64,000 nt of DNA from Variovorax sp. V213 (GCF_041154455.1 NZ_AP028665.1:1-64000), one strand, 5' to 3'. Positions 16,649 through 26,937 are shown, counted from the first letter of the stretch. The notes: generated from the letters alone by a model not told the origin. Made by a program: numbers and translations.

Positions 16649-17541
16649 GACTGCAGGAGCTCCTTGATCTTTCCGAGATTGCGCAGCGTGCTCTGCAAGT
16701 GCTCGCGCATGGCTTGCGAGGCTTTCTCGTTGTGCTCCTTCTCCAGCAGATCCAGCAGGTGCAGGTGTTGCTTGCAGTGCTCCTTGTAACGCTTGCGGTC
16801 CTGCATCGAGCGGTACGAGAGCAGGCGGCGCACTCGATTGACCCGACGGATGGTGTCAATGAAGAACACGTTGCCAGAGGCCTCCACCAGCGACTCGTGG
16901 AAGCGCACGCCGCGCTCGTGTATTTGGATGGCAGTGTCGGTCTCGATGCCGCCATTCAGCAAGTGCCGTTCGGCCTCGCGGCAGCGCTCCAGCACGCGCG
17001 GATCGAGCTTGTAGCCGGGCTCAAGCAGGGCGGCGGGCTCGAGCGCTAGGCGCAGTCGGTACGACTGCAGCAGGCTGTCGGCGGTGGTCAGCATGGACGA
17101 GAACACCCAGCCGTAGCCCGGCTTCTTCTCAATCCAGCCCTCGTTGGCGATGCGGCCCAGTACGGCCGTGAGCTGCGCCTGCGTCAACCCATAGCGGGTC
17201 TTGATGAGCGCCTCCGCAAACTCGTCGGGCAGCAGGCCTTTGAGCCGATCGTCGGCGATGCGAAAGTAGGCACTGCCAATGGCGTCTTCTTCCTGAAGCC
17301 CGAACTGGTCAACCAGCTCGGCCACCGGACGCTCAACCGGCTGCGCGAGGAAGTAGCCGCGGTTGCGCTCGCGCCGCAGCACGCCCTTTTCGTGCAGCAG
17401 GCCAAGCGCATCGTTGACCGGCGTGCGCGACACGCGCAGCCGGTCGGCCAGCGTCTGCGCCGCCAAGTGACTGCCGATGGGCAGGGCGTCGGCGCGGATC
17501 AGTTCGAGGAGTTGCGCGGTGATGGATTTTTCGACGGTCAT
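16645..17541 (-). CDS. GntR-family regulator with FCD domain and second winged-helix-like domain
   Basis: A 298-residue protein from ATG 17541 (MTVEKSITAQLLELI). An alternative ATG at 17574 would overlap the aconitase stop. The first winged helix is LAAQTLADRLRVSRTPVNDA. A second unit is AEALIKTRYGLTQAQLTAVL followed by WIEKKPGYGWVF. The FCD part has LALEPAALLEPGYKLDP, GVRFHESLVEASGN and KQHLHLLDLLEKEH. It forms an operon with acnA upstream and the lactonase downstream. It is the likely ligand of the palindrome at 20228-20260. Third member of the two-winged-helix set in this window. Confidence 0.87.
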   Translation of the reverse strand: MTVEKSITAQLLELIRADALPIGSHLAAQTLADRLRVSRTPVNDALGLLHEKGVLRRERNRGYFLAQPVERPVAELVDQFGLQEEDAIGSAYFRIADDRLKGLLPDEFAEALIKTRYGLTQAQLTAVLGRIANEGWIEKKPGYGWVFSSMLTTADSLLQSYRLRLALEPAALLEPGYKLDPRVLERCREAERHLLNGGIETDTAIQIHERGVRFHESLVEASGNVFFIDTIRRVNRVRRLLSYRSMQDRKRYKEHCKQHLHLLDLLEKEHNEKASQAMREHLQSTLRNLGKIKELLQS

Positions 17542-17560
17542 AGCCGACGCATTGTGCCGC

Positions 17561-20209
<2,649 letters not shown>

Positions 20210-20227
20210 GTCAGTGTTTTCCATGAT

Positions 20228-20260
20228 TTGCATTTTGCATATTACAAATGCAAAATGCAA
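20228..20260. promoter_or_regulatory. Perfect 13-bp inverted repeat operator between acnA and TctC
   Basis: Left arm TTGCATTTTGCAT (20228-20240) and right arm ATGCAAAATGCAA (20248-20260) are exact complements around a 7-base spacer. Each arm is itself two TTGCAT units with one base between, so the site has four half-sites. It lies in the divergent promoter of the acnA-GntR-lactonase operon and the rightward receptors. The co-operonic two-winged-helix GntR protein (16645-17541) is the obvious candidate ligand; binding is inference. Confidence 0.7.
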
Positions 20261-20311
20261 TCTAGCGCAAACCCCAGCCCGATCAAACGGGCCCAACTCG
20301 GAGACCTCTCG

Positions 20312-21310
20312 ATGCCTCGCTTCTCCCGCCGTACCGCGCTGAACGCCGCCCTTTGCGCTGCCGCAGCCGGCCTGTTCGCGCCCGCTGCCGTCCTCGCACA
20401 GGACTATCCCGTCAAGACCATCACGATCGTGGTGCCGTTCTCGGCCGGCGGCGGGGTGGACGCCATCGCCCGCCTGCTGGCCGAACACTTGCGCACTTCG
20501 CTCAAGCAGTCGGTGGTGATCGACAACAAGCCCGGCGCCAGCGGCATGCTCGGTGCAGCGGCAGTAGTCAAGGCTGCACCCGACGGCTACACCTTGCTGA
20601 TGGGCTCGGCCGGCGAAACCGCCATCAACCCGCTCGTCTACAAGACGCGCATGCAGTACCAGCCGGCCAAGGACCTGGCGCCGATCACGCTGGTGACGCG
20701 CGTCCCCAACGTGCTGGTGGCCAACACGTCGCTGCCGGTGAAGAACGTCGAGGAACTGGTCGCCTACGCCAAGAAGAACCCAGGCAAGTTGTCCTATGCC
20801 ACCAGCGGCGTGGGCAACCCTCAGCACCTCAATGGCGAGCTGTTCGCAACGCTGGCCGGGGTGGCGCTCAATCACGTGCCCTACAAGGGCTCTGCAGGGC
20901 AACTGGTGGACGTCGCGGGCGGCAACGTCGAGCTGAGCTTCGTCAGCATGGCCGGCGCGGCGCCCTTCCTGAAAGGCGGCAAGGTCAAGGCGCTGGCCGT
21001 CACTTCGGCCAAGCGTGCCAGCTTCGCGCCGGACATCCCAGCCATCTCCGAGTACAAGCCGCTGGCCACCTACAGCCTGGAGAACTGGTTCGGTCTGTTC
21101 GCCCCGGCCGCCACGCCCGCGCCGGTGGTGCAGAAGATCAATGCCGCCGTCATGCAGGCGCTGAGTGATCCGGCGCTCATCAAGAGGCTGCAAAACCAGG
21201 GAGGCGAGCCGGCACCCATGACGCCCGAGCAATTCCGCGACTTCATCAAGGCCGAATCGGCGCAGTACGCCCGCATCGTCGAGAGCGCCAAGATCACCCC
21301 TGACAACTGA
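20312..21310 (+). CDS. TctC/Bug-family solute-binding protein
   Basis: A 332-residue receptor starting at ATG 20312 (MPRFSRRTALNAALCAAAAG), preceded by GGAG about nine bases upstream. The N-terminus carries a twin-arginine-like FSRRTALNA before a hydrophobic core ending AVLAQDYP, so export could be Tat or Sec. Mature motifs: YPVKTITIVVPFSAGGGVD, SVVIDNKPGASGMLGAA, HVPYKGSAGQLVDVAGGNV. It is the first gene rightward of the palindromic operator. Confidence 0.93.
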   Translation: MPRFSRRTALNAALCAAAAGLFAPAAVLAQDYPVKTITIVVPFSAGGGVDAIARLLAEHLRTSLKQSVVIDNKPGASGMLGAAAVVKAAPDGYTLLMGSAGETAINPLVYKTRMQYQPAKDLAPITLVTRVPNVLVANTSLPVKNVEELVAYAKKNPGKLSYATSGVGNPQHLNGELFATLAGVALNHVPYKGSAGQLVDVAGGNVELSFVSMAGAAPFLKGGKVKALAVTSAKRASFAPDIPAISEYKPLATYSLENWFGLFAPAATPAPVVQKINAAVMQALSDPALIKRLQNQGGEPAPMTPEQFRDFIKAESAQYARIVESAKITPDN

Positions 21311-21329
21311 CCCCCGGAAAGTGAATCAC

Positions 21330-22331
21330 ATGCAAACCCCATCCCTCCTTTCGAAGCGCATGCTGCTCGGCGCCGGTGCACTCGTCCTCGCAGGCGTTGG
21401 CCTGAGCCCGGCGCGCGCACAGGACGCGACCACCGACTACCCCGCCAAGGCGATCACCATCATCGTCCCCTTTGCTGCGGGCGGAAATACCGACGTCAAG
21501 ACGCGCCTGGTGGCGCAACAGGTGAGCACGCTTCTGGGCAAGCCAGTGATCGTCGACAACAAGCCGGGGGCCAGCGGCAACATCGGCATCGATTTGCTGA
21601 ACAAGGCCGCGCCGGACGGCTACACCATCGCGATGGGCAGCTTCGGCCCACTCGCGGTCAACCCGTGGGTCTATCCGAAAATGAACTTCGATCCGAAAAC
21701 CCTGGTGCCAATCATCCTGTTGGAGAAGAGCCCGCTGGTGCTGGTGACGCCGATTGCCAAGCCCTACAAGACGGTGGCCGACGTGGTAGGCACTGCCAAG
21801 GGCAAGCCCGGTTCTCTCAATATCGCCAACGCCGGCCCGGGCGGCGCGCATCACATGTCGGCCGAGCTGTTCGAGAGCGCCGCGGGCATCGACATGGTCG
21901 CTGTGCCCTATAAGGGCGGCGGCCCGGCTTCCAATGCACTGCTGGCGGGCGAGGTCGACCTGATGTTCGAGCAGACTGGCGCAGCGCTGCCCTCGATCCA
22001 GGCCGGCAAAATCCGTCCCCTGGCCGTCACGTCGACCAAGCGCCTGCCTGCGCTGCCTGATGTGCCCAGCTTCGCCGAGTTGGGGCTGCCGCAGGTCACG
22101 GTATCGAACTGGATGGGCTACGTCGCGCCCAAGGGCACGCCGCCCGCAATCGTCGCCAAGCTGCACGCTGCCTTTGTCAAGGCCATGGCCGCGCCCGAAG
22201 TCAAGGACCGCATCCTGGCGCAAAGCAACGAGCTCGGCGGCGGCTCACCCACGGACTTCGGGTCCTTCATCAACGCCGAGAGCGCCAAATGGTCGAAGCT
22301 GGTGAAGGAGCGGGGGATCAAGATCGAATAA
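21330..22331 (+). CDS. TctC/Bug-family solute-binding protein
   Basis: A 333-residue receptor. ATG 21330 is chosen because GGAAAGTG lies six bases upstream; a GTG at 21321 is also in frame. Signal peptide MLLGAGALVLAGVGLSPARA, then DYPAKAITIIVPFAAGGNTD, KPVIVDNKPGASGNIGID, AVPYKGGGPASNALLAGEV and WSKLVKERGIKIE. The segment GSFGPLAVNPWVYPKM resembles the receptors at 1142 and 12539, linking them as a subgroup. It follows the previous receptor by 19 bases. Confidence 0.93.
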   Translation: MQTPSLLSKRMLLGAGALVLAGVGLSPARAQDATTDYPAKAITIIVPFAAGGNTDVKTRLVAQQVSTLLGKPVIVDNKPGASGNIGIDLLNKAAPDGYTIAMGSFGPLAVNPWVYPKMNFDPKTLVPIILLEKSPLVLVTPIAKPYKTVADVVGTAKGKPGSLNIANAGPGGAHHMSAELFESAAGIDMVAVPYKGGGPASNALLAGEVDLMFEQTGAALPSIQAGKIRPLAVTSTKRLPALPDVPSFAELGLPQVTVSNWMGYVAPKGTPPAIVAKLHAAFVKAMAAPEVKDRILAQSNELGGGSPTDFGSFINAESAKWSKLVKERGIKIE

Positions 22332-22377
22332 TGGTCGCGCAGCCAACTCGCGTCACTCGCCAGTCGAATTCAAGACC

Positions 22378-23133
22378 ATGAAACGTCCCGCCGCCATTTC
22401 CGCCTCCATCGTCTCTGCCTTCACGCCCACCGGCCGCCTGCGCGCCGCCGTCAACCTCGGCAACCCGATCCTGGCCAACACGGACCCTGCCACCGGCATG
22501 CCGGTCGGCGTGTCAGTCGACCTGGCGCGCGCTTTTGCGAAGACGATGGGCGTGGAGCTGGACCTGGTGGTGTTCGACACCGCCGGCAAGTCAGTCGACG
22601 CCGTGAAGGCCGAGCAGGCCGACATCGGCTTCTTCGCGATCGACCCGCTGCGCGGCGAAGGCATCCGCTTCACCGCGCCCTACGTGCTGATCGAGGGCGC
22701 GTACCTGGTGAAGGACGCCTCGCCACTTAAACGCAACGCCGAGGTCGATGTGGCCGGTCGGCGCGTAGTCGTCGGCAAGGGCAGCGCCTATGACCTGTAC
22801 CTGACACGCGAGCTCAAGGCGGCGACGATCGAGCGGGCGCCGAGCTCGCCGGCAGTGGTCGACACTTTCCTCGCGCAGAACGCCGACGTGGCCGCCGGCG
22901 TGAAGCAGCAATTGGAGGCCGACGCGGCGCGGCTGGGCGGCCTAAGGCTACTGCCCGGCCGCTTCATGGTGATTCAGCAGGCGATGGGCACGCCCACCAG
23001 CCGCGGCGAAGCGGCGCAGGCCGCGCTGGCTGAGTTCGTCGAGCAGATGAAGGCGAGCGGCTTCGTAGCCGGAGCGCTCAAGCGGCATGGGATTCAGGGG
23101 GCGGTGGTAGCGCCGCCGACAACGACGGCTTAG
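22378..23133 (+). CDS. Family-3 extracellular solute-binding-like protein without a signal peptide
   Basis: A 251-residue protein with the bacterial family-3 solute-binding (amino-acid receptor) fold: LRAAVNLGNPILANTDPATG, a domain crossing at GVSVDLARAFAKTMGVELDL, ADIGFFAIDPLRGEGIRFTAPYVLIEGAYLV (two segments of the core) and RVVVGKGSAYDLYLTREL. The N-terminus MKRPAAISASIVSAFTPTGR has no hydrophobic export core, so it is probably cytoplasmic. Signal-less members occur as cytosolic sensors or as enzymes of the cyclohexadienyl-dehydratase kind, although no such catalytic motif is evident. It ends the receptor run of set C. Confidence 0.8.
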   Translation: MKRPAAISASIVSAFTPTGRLRAAVNLGNPILANTDPATGMPVGVSVDLARAFAKTMGVELDLVVFDTAGKSVDAVKAEQADIGFFAIDPLRGEGIRFTAPYVLIEGAYLVKDASPLKRNAEVDVAGRRVVVGKGSAYDLYLTRELKAATIERAPSSPAVVDTFLAQNADVAAGVKQQLEADAARLGGLRLLPGRFMVIQQAMGTPTSRGEAAQAALAEFVEQMKASGFVAGALKRHGIQGAVVAPPTTTA

Positions 23134-23144
23134 CCTATCCATCA

Positions 23145-23270
23145 TTGGAAGACGCGCAGGTCCGTCATGACTTGGCTACCCCGTTTTTGGGGAACGCGAT
23201 CCAGGCCAGCCTGATTGCGCTCGGCGCTGCGTTCCTCTATGCCGTCGCGGCGATCGTGCTAAGAGGTTAG
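23145..23270 (+). CDS. Possible 41-residue membrane peptide or gene tail
   Basis: From TTG 23145 a frame ends at TAG 23268-23270. Its C-terminal half is a plausible membrane helix (ASLIALGAAFLYAVAAIVLR). There is no clear ribosome-binding site, and the frame continues upstream into the solute-binding gene without an ATG. It could be the surviving C-terminus of a deleted membrane protein. Confidence 0.25.
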   Translation: MEDAQVRHDLATPFLGNAIQASLIALGAAFLYAVAAIVLRG

Positions 23271-23350
23271 GCAATACACCGCCGCACCTCACGATTCTGA
23301 GATGCTCGTGGCACTTGAATGGCCGCCGTCCGATTCACAACGGGCGCCGA

Positions 23351-23515
23351 TCAGCAGCCAAAGACCGCAACCTCTGTGAAGCCGCCCTCCGCGTATGCCC
23401 GCTCGAGAGTGGTTTCAGTCACTCGCGCCGGACGGCCTGTGGGTCCGTTCCAGATCGAGAACCAGCCATGGGTAGCGAGATCCCTTAAGGTTGTCTGCTC
23501 AAAAGAAGTGCTCAT
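23351..23515 (-). CDS. 54-residue conserved-looking hypothetical protein
   Basis: An ATG at 23515 opens 54 codons ending at TGA 23351-23353. The translation MSTSFEQTTLRDLATHGWFS, then IWNGPTGRPARVTETTLERA and YAEGGFTEVAVFGC, has balanced composition. It lacks the Arg/Ala bias of shadow frames. I do not recognise a family. No partner gene is adjacent; it sits at the left end of the decayed accessory segment. It may be a genuine small soluble protein. Confidence 0.45.
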   Translation of the reverse strand: MSTSFEQTTLRDLATHGWFSIWNGPTGRPARVTETTLERAYAEGGFTEVAVFGC

Positions 23516-23663
23516 TGCGGGCTAGGTCCGAGCGGCCATTTCCCAGTTGAGCCGGAGGCCGATCCGCATCACATGGCGCTGCATCGCATAAAACGCGTCC
23601 CGGACCTTCGGAAGCGCCCATTCTTACGCGTAATAGGTGGAGAGGCCCTTGCCATCTGTGTAG

Positions 23664-23750
23664 GTGAACGGAACGAAAGCGGACAACTGGTCCACCAGAG
23701 GCAACGTCAACCCCTACACGGGCAAGCCCGGCACGAAGCCTCAAGACTGA
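23664..23750 (+). pseudogene. C-terminal fragment of a small exported-type protein
   Basis: The frame gives VNGTKADNWSTRGNVNPYTG then KPGTKPQD and TGA. The NWST-x-GNVNPYTGK-x-GT ending is a recurrent C-terminus of short secreted hypothetical proteins in proteobacteria (from memory of the family). An in-frame TAG lies directly upstream, and no signal peptide or start remains. It is a remnant. Confidence 0.5.
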
Positions 23751-23841
23751 CGGGCCGGCGCACGCCCTCCTGCCGCGTCGTTGGTTGCAGAATTGGCCAT
23801 CTGGGTCCAGCGGCCTTCCGCGATCAAGGCTGCGCCGACTG

Positions 23842-23961
23842 GTGCTGGGAGGAGAAGATGAACGGCAACTTCTCTGCGTGGCCATGACCCGCTCCCGACA
23901 GTCGCTGAGGTTGATGCGCGCAGAGGGTGGACGCAACCCTTGTCTCGTGGACCTTGGGACC
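23842..23961 (+). pseudogene. Fragment resembling the C-terminal motif VI region of a UvrD-type helicase
   Basis: One frame gives EDERQLLCVAMTRSRQSLRL followed by MRAEGGRNPCLVDLG. This resembles the E-E-R-R-L-x-Y-V-A-x-T-R-A-R signature of superfamily I helicases such as UvrD and PcrA. Nothing else of the helicase is present, so this is a gene scrap in a decayed accessory region. Confidence 0.45.
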
Positions 23962-24391
23962 ATCAACGGCGTCCACGACCCGCTGCCAAGAGCCCGCCCG
24001 CAACATCGACCGGATCTAGAGCGCCGCCACGTCATGCTCGGCCCCGCCGGCATGGCCATTGGATTTGCTTGACGCGCTTCATCACGTTCATCGTCTGAGC
24101 CATCCCCCCTCTCGCACCGACGAGAGGCTCAGCCGCAGTGTCGATCAGGCACACGCTGTGCACTGCAACACCTCTCGGAAGGCACAATCCCACGCCTCTC
24201 CAAGGCTCCTACAGATTCGCGACTGCCGGCGGCGCGACGATCAGAAGTTCGGCATGCCGAACATTGACGAACCGAAATCGCGAATACGATTTCTAGCCCC
24301 TCACAGGGACCGCAAGGTTTTCCTGAAGGCGCGAGGCACCACTGGCTCAGCAACCAGCCCTGACTCCACCGATCAGGCTCGGTGTGCGACC
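23962..24391. other. Stretch without recognised gene
   Basis: About 430 bases between the helicase fragment and the XRE-cupin regulator. Frames here are short or have shadow-like composition. I found no hairpin with a T run, no repeat and no recognisable protein motif. Confidence 0.5.
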
Positions 24392-25063
24392 TCACTCGCG
24401 CAGTGTGAACACCACCGACAGATAGGACACCGGCCCGCTCTGAATCGCCTCGATCCCATGCAGCGCGGTCGCTTCGAACAGCAGCGAGTCCCCTGCCCCC
24501 ACCGCCACCGACTTGCCGCCATAGCGGTAGCTGACCTCCCCGGACAGGAAGTACAGGAACTTGAGGCCCGGGTGCTGGAAGGTCACGTAGGGATCGGCGC
24601 CGGGCAGCAACGTGACCAGGTACGGCTCGACGAACAGGTTGCCCGACAGCAGGTGCCCCAGCAGCTCGTAGCGGTAGTTCGCCACCGCGCCGATGCGATC
24701 GACCAAGACACCATGTCCTGCACGCACGTGGCAAAAGTCCGTGCGCCGCGCCTGATCACTGAAGAAGCGTGAGGTCGGCACATGCAGGCCCTGCGCGAGG
24801 CGCTCCAGTGTCTCCACCGACGGCGAGACCAGTCCACGCTCGATGCGCGAAAGCATCGAGGCAGAAATCCCCGAGGTCTTGGCCAATTCGCCGCCAGACA
24901 CCTCGGCCGCCATGCGCAGCGCCCTCACCTGCGCACCGATGCGCGCCGCGGACAGGCTACGCACCATAGGTGCTGGTTGCCGCGCCCGAGCGCGTGTGAT
25001 CGAGACTGGTAGCCGCAGGGGTCGAACCGTGGGCAGAGGCGAGGGAATTTGGTGACGCGTCAT
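24392..25063 (-). CDS. XRE-family helix-turn-helix regulator with C-terminal cupin domain
   Basis: A 223-residue regulator. Residues about 41-95 form an XRE helix-turn-helix (ELAKTSGISASMLSRIERGL, SPSVETLERLAQGL). From about 150 a cupin barrel follows (VTFQHPGLKFLYFLSGEVSY, VGAGDSLLFEATALHGIEAI). Proteins of this architecture sense a small metabolite through the cupin and often repress nearby catabolic or transport genes. A shorter start at ATG 24967 (MVRSLSAARIG) would remove a 32-residue Arg/Pro-rich leader and may be the real one. It is divergent from a small XRE gene across a gap with a direct repeat. Confidence 0.87.
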   Translation of the reverse strand: MTRHQIPSPLPTVRPLRLPVSITRARARQPAPMVRSLSAARIGAQVRALRMAAEVSGGELAKTSGISASMLSRIERGLVSPSVETLERLAQGLHVPTSRFFSDQARRTDFCHVRAGHGVLVDRIGAVANYRYELLGHLLSGNLFVEPYLVTLLPGADPYVTFQHPGLKFLYFLSGEVSYRYGGKSVAVGAGDSLLFEATALHGIEAIQSGPVSYLSVVFTLRE

Positions 25064-25118
25064 TTGAATTTCGCTGCCGGTGACGATGCATTCATCTGCT
25101 GATGCCTCATCCTCGATG

Positions 25119-25142
25119 TCACGATTAGTGTGTTCACGATTA
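25119..25142. promoter_or_regulatory. Direct repeat between two divergent XRE regulators
   Basis: TCACGATTA occurs at 25119-25127 and again at 25134-25142, a 15-base period, in the gap between the XRE-cupin gene and the small XRE gene. Tandem sites of this kind could bind either regulator. No experiment or homologous site supports this. Confidence 0.35.
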
Positions 25143-25170
25143 AATCACATGACACGACCATCCGTCGCAC

Positions 25171-25383
25171 ATGAAGTCTGTGCGTCGTCGATTTGGAGAA
25201 CGCATCCGCATGCTGCGGATCGCTACCGGCATGAGCCAAGAGGCCTTCGCCGATCGATGCGGTTTCGCGCGCACCTACATGAGCAGGGTAGAGACGGGCG
25301 GAGCCAACCCGTCGCTTGATGCACTACAAACCTTCGCAACTGCACTAGGAATGCCGTTGAGCGAATTGTTTGCTGGCATATAG
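25171..25383 (+). CDS. Small XRE-family DNA-binding protein
   Basis: A 70-residue protein that is essentially one helix-turn-helix domain: RRRFGERIRMLRIATGMSQE, FADRCGFARTYMSRVETGGA, then NPSLDALQTFATALGMPLSE. Such single-domain Cro/C1-type proteins accompany restriction-modification systems, toxin-antitoxin loci or phage and often autoregulate. No cognate partner is beside it now. An island origin is suggested by the remnants on both sides. Confidence 0.85.
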   Translation: MKSVRRRFGERIRMLRIATGMSQEAFADRCGFARTYMSRVETGGANPSLDALQTFATALGMPLSELFAGI

Positions 25384-25514
25384 TCAGTCACGCGGGCTTA
25401 TTCGCTGCGCACCCAAGCTGTGTAAAGACCACTAACAGACAAGACACGGCACGCGGATGGATGGCTCGGTTCCATGCTGCGCGCTCGAATCGAGCACAGT
25501 GGGTCCCCCTAACC

Positions 25515-25949
25515 TCACCGAGACGATCGCCTTTTAAGCTGCAGCCCGCGTACCCTGCACGGTAAAATGCCGCGCTGGATGCTCTGCTCGATCTGCCGCG
25601 GGCGCGCATCGATCTTGGCCGGCGTGACGTTGCGATCCCGGCTGTTGACCGCCCTGAATTTGCTGCCATCGATGGCCACGATGGCCTGCGTGAACAGCTT
25701 GAACTCCCGGCACATGCCCACGAAGCGCTTGCAGACGTTGCGGATGCCCATGCCGTTGACGTGACAGAAGTCGGCAATGGTCTTGAAGTCCGGTGCGAGC
25801 CTGCCGGTGAGCCACATCAACTCGACGTTGCGCTGGGCCTCGCTTCTGAGAATCATCCCCACCGCGACAGACCGGCATGGGCGACTTCCAGCACGACTCG
25901 ACGGCTTTGAACTGATCAAGAGCCATCGAGACGGTCTCGCAGCGGTCAA
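25515..25949 (-). pseudogene. Truncated IS1182-type transposase
   Basis: The conserved part reads EAQRNVELMWLTGRLAPDFK, TIADFCHVNGMGIRNVCKRF, then FTQAIVAIDGSKFRAVNSRD. These are characteristic of IS1182/IS5-group transposases, with DGSKFRAVN carrying the first catalytic Asp. Sequence on both sides is unrelated: the N-terminal DUF772-like portion is missing before about 25850, and the remaining catalytic region is missing after about 25570. It cannot be active. Confidence 0.8.
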
Positions 25950-26005
25950 GAGCTCTCGAACACGATGGGGTGACCACAGGTGTCGGTGTCTTGATCGAGA
26001 GTGGG

Positions 26006-26271
26006 TCAGTGAAGGCTATTCGGTTTCGCTGGCGCATCCATGAATTCGACCGTTTCCTCTTCGAGAGCGCGGATGGCCTCCGCAAGCGCTTGATGGTCGG
26101 ATTCGAAGTGATCGTCCCAAACATGGGATGCATTTTGTGCATCTACCACTTCGAGAATCCACTTCCCTTCACCGTCCTCGTAGATCTCGCTTGCACGGTC
26201 ACCCCGTGACGGGTGAGGCGTTGGCTCAGCACGGAATGCTCAAAGGTGGGCTCGTCGTCGGTGGGCGGCAT
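26006..26271 (-). pseudogene. Frameshifted conserved hypothetical gene
   Basis: From ATG 26271 the frame reads MPPTDDEPTFEHSVLSQRLT then RHGVTVQ. At about 26189-26190 the frame must shift by one base, after which it continues EIYEDGEGKWILEVVDAQNA, SHVWDDHFESDHQALAEAIR, ALEEETVEFM and stops at 26006-26008. The two parts join into one acidic protein of about 88 residues. It matches a pattern I associate with small uncharacterised proteobacterial proteins (…VEIYEDG.GGWILEVVD…). Function unknown. The lesion makes it a probable pseudogene unless it is a sequencing error. Confidence 0.6.
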
Positions 26272-26398
26272 AGTCACGGTCGTTTCGCATGGAAACGCAA
26301 AGTCTACAGGCCTGCTTCGACTAGCAACTCACTTATCGTGACCCCGTCGGTGCGGCACCCTGGGAGCCAGCCCTTGCGGTGGCCATAACAAATCGACC

Positions 26399-26414
26399 CT
26401 GTATAAACATACAG
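26399..26414. promoter_or_regulatory. LexA-like SOS box
   Basis: CTGTATAAACATACAG matches the CTG-N10-CAG LexA core with an AT-rich, nearly symmetric middle (TATAAACATA), close to the gammaproteobacterial and betaproteobacterial consensus. It lies 200 bases before the YegP-family ATG at 26614, with no other rightward gene between. Leftward it would precede the frameshifted hypothetical gene at 26271. Confidence 0.6.
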
Positions 26415-26445
26415 ATAAAAGTAACAACCATGCATAATGGTTTCC

Positions 26446-26481
26446 AGAAAAGAAAAAGCCAAGGGACGGCAATCCCTTGGC
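26446..26481 (-). terminator. Intrinsic terminator for leftward transcription
   Basis: GCCAAGGGA (26458-26466) and TCCCTTGGC (26473-26481) form a perfect 9-bp stem with a 6-base loop. Read on the minus strand, the stem is followed by TTTTTCTTTT, the U tract of a Rho-independent terminator. It would stop transcripts arriving from the right. In the plus direction it would sit in the leader of the YegP-family gene. Confidence 0.6.
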
Positions 26482-26613
26482 GATTTCCACCCCAGTCCGA
26501 TGCCGTCAGGGGTTGCTCGTATCCGAAGACAACGGTGCAAGTGCGATGTTAATGGTTCGGGTTTTCGAGGGCGGCGTCTTCTTGTAAAGCCATTGGCAGA
26601 AAGGCATCGAAAG

Positions 26614-26937
26614 ATGTCCGCTTACTTTCATCTGAAGCCCTCGGGTACCCAGTACATGTTCAACCTCAAGGGAGGGAACGGCGAGGTTGTGCTCACGAGC
26701 GAGCGTTACACCACCAAGCAGAGCGCCGAAGGAGGCATCGCCTCCGTCAAGGTCAATTCCCCGCACGATGCTCGCTATGACCGTCGTACCAATTCGGGGG
26801 GCTCTCCGTACTTCGTGCTGAAGGCCGGTAACGGCGAAATCATCGGAACGAGTGAGGCGTATTCTTCGACGACCGCGCGCGACAGCGGAATCGCGTGGGT
26901 CAAAGCACACGCCCCTACCGCACCGACTCGCGAGTGA
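26614..26937 (+). CDS. YegP-family (DUF1508) protein
   Basis: A 107-residue protein with two tandem DUF1508 repeats: YFHLKPSGTQYMFNLKGGNG then EVVLTSERYTTKQSAEGGIA, and YFVLKAGNGEIIGTSEAYSS then TTARDSGIAWVKAHAP. The start at ATG 26614 follows a GAAAG-like site; the longer open frame from 26437 has unrelated composition. YegP-like proteins are small cytosolic proteins of poorly defined role. A LexA-like box lies 200 bases upstream, so DNA-damage induction is possible. It stands alone in an accessory region. Confidence 0.85.
   Translation: MSAYFHLKPSGTQYMFNLKGGNGEVVLTSERYTTKQSAEGGIASVKVNSPHDARYDRRTNSGGSPYFVLKAGNGEIIGTSEAYSSTTARDSGIAWVKAHAPTAPTRE

Noticed and set aside
20225..21232. N-terminal extension of aconitase by 336 codons
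   Set aside because: The extension is antisense to the TctC gene at 20312-21310 and crosses the palindromic operator. AcnA starts at 20209 or 20224.
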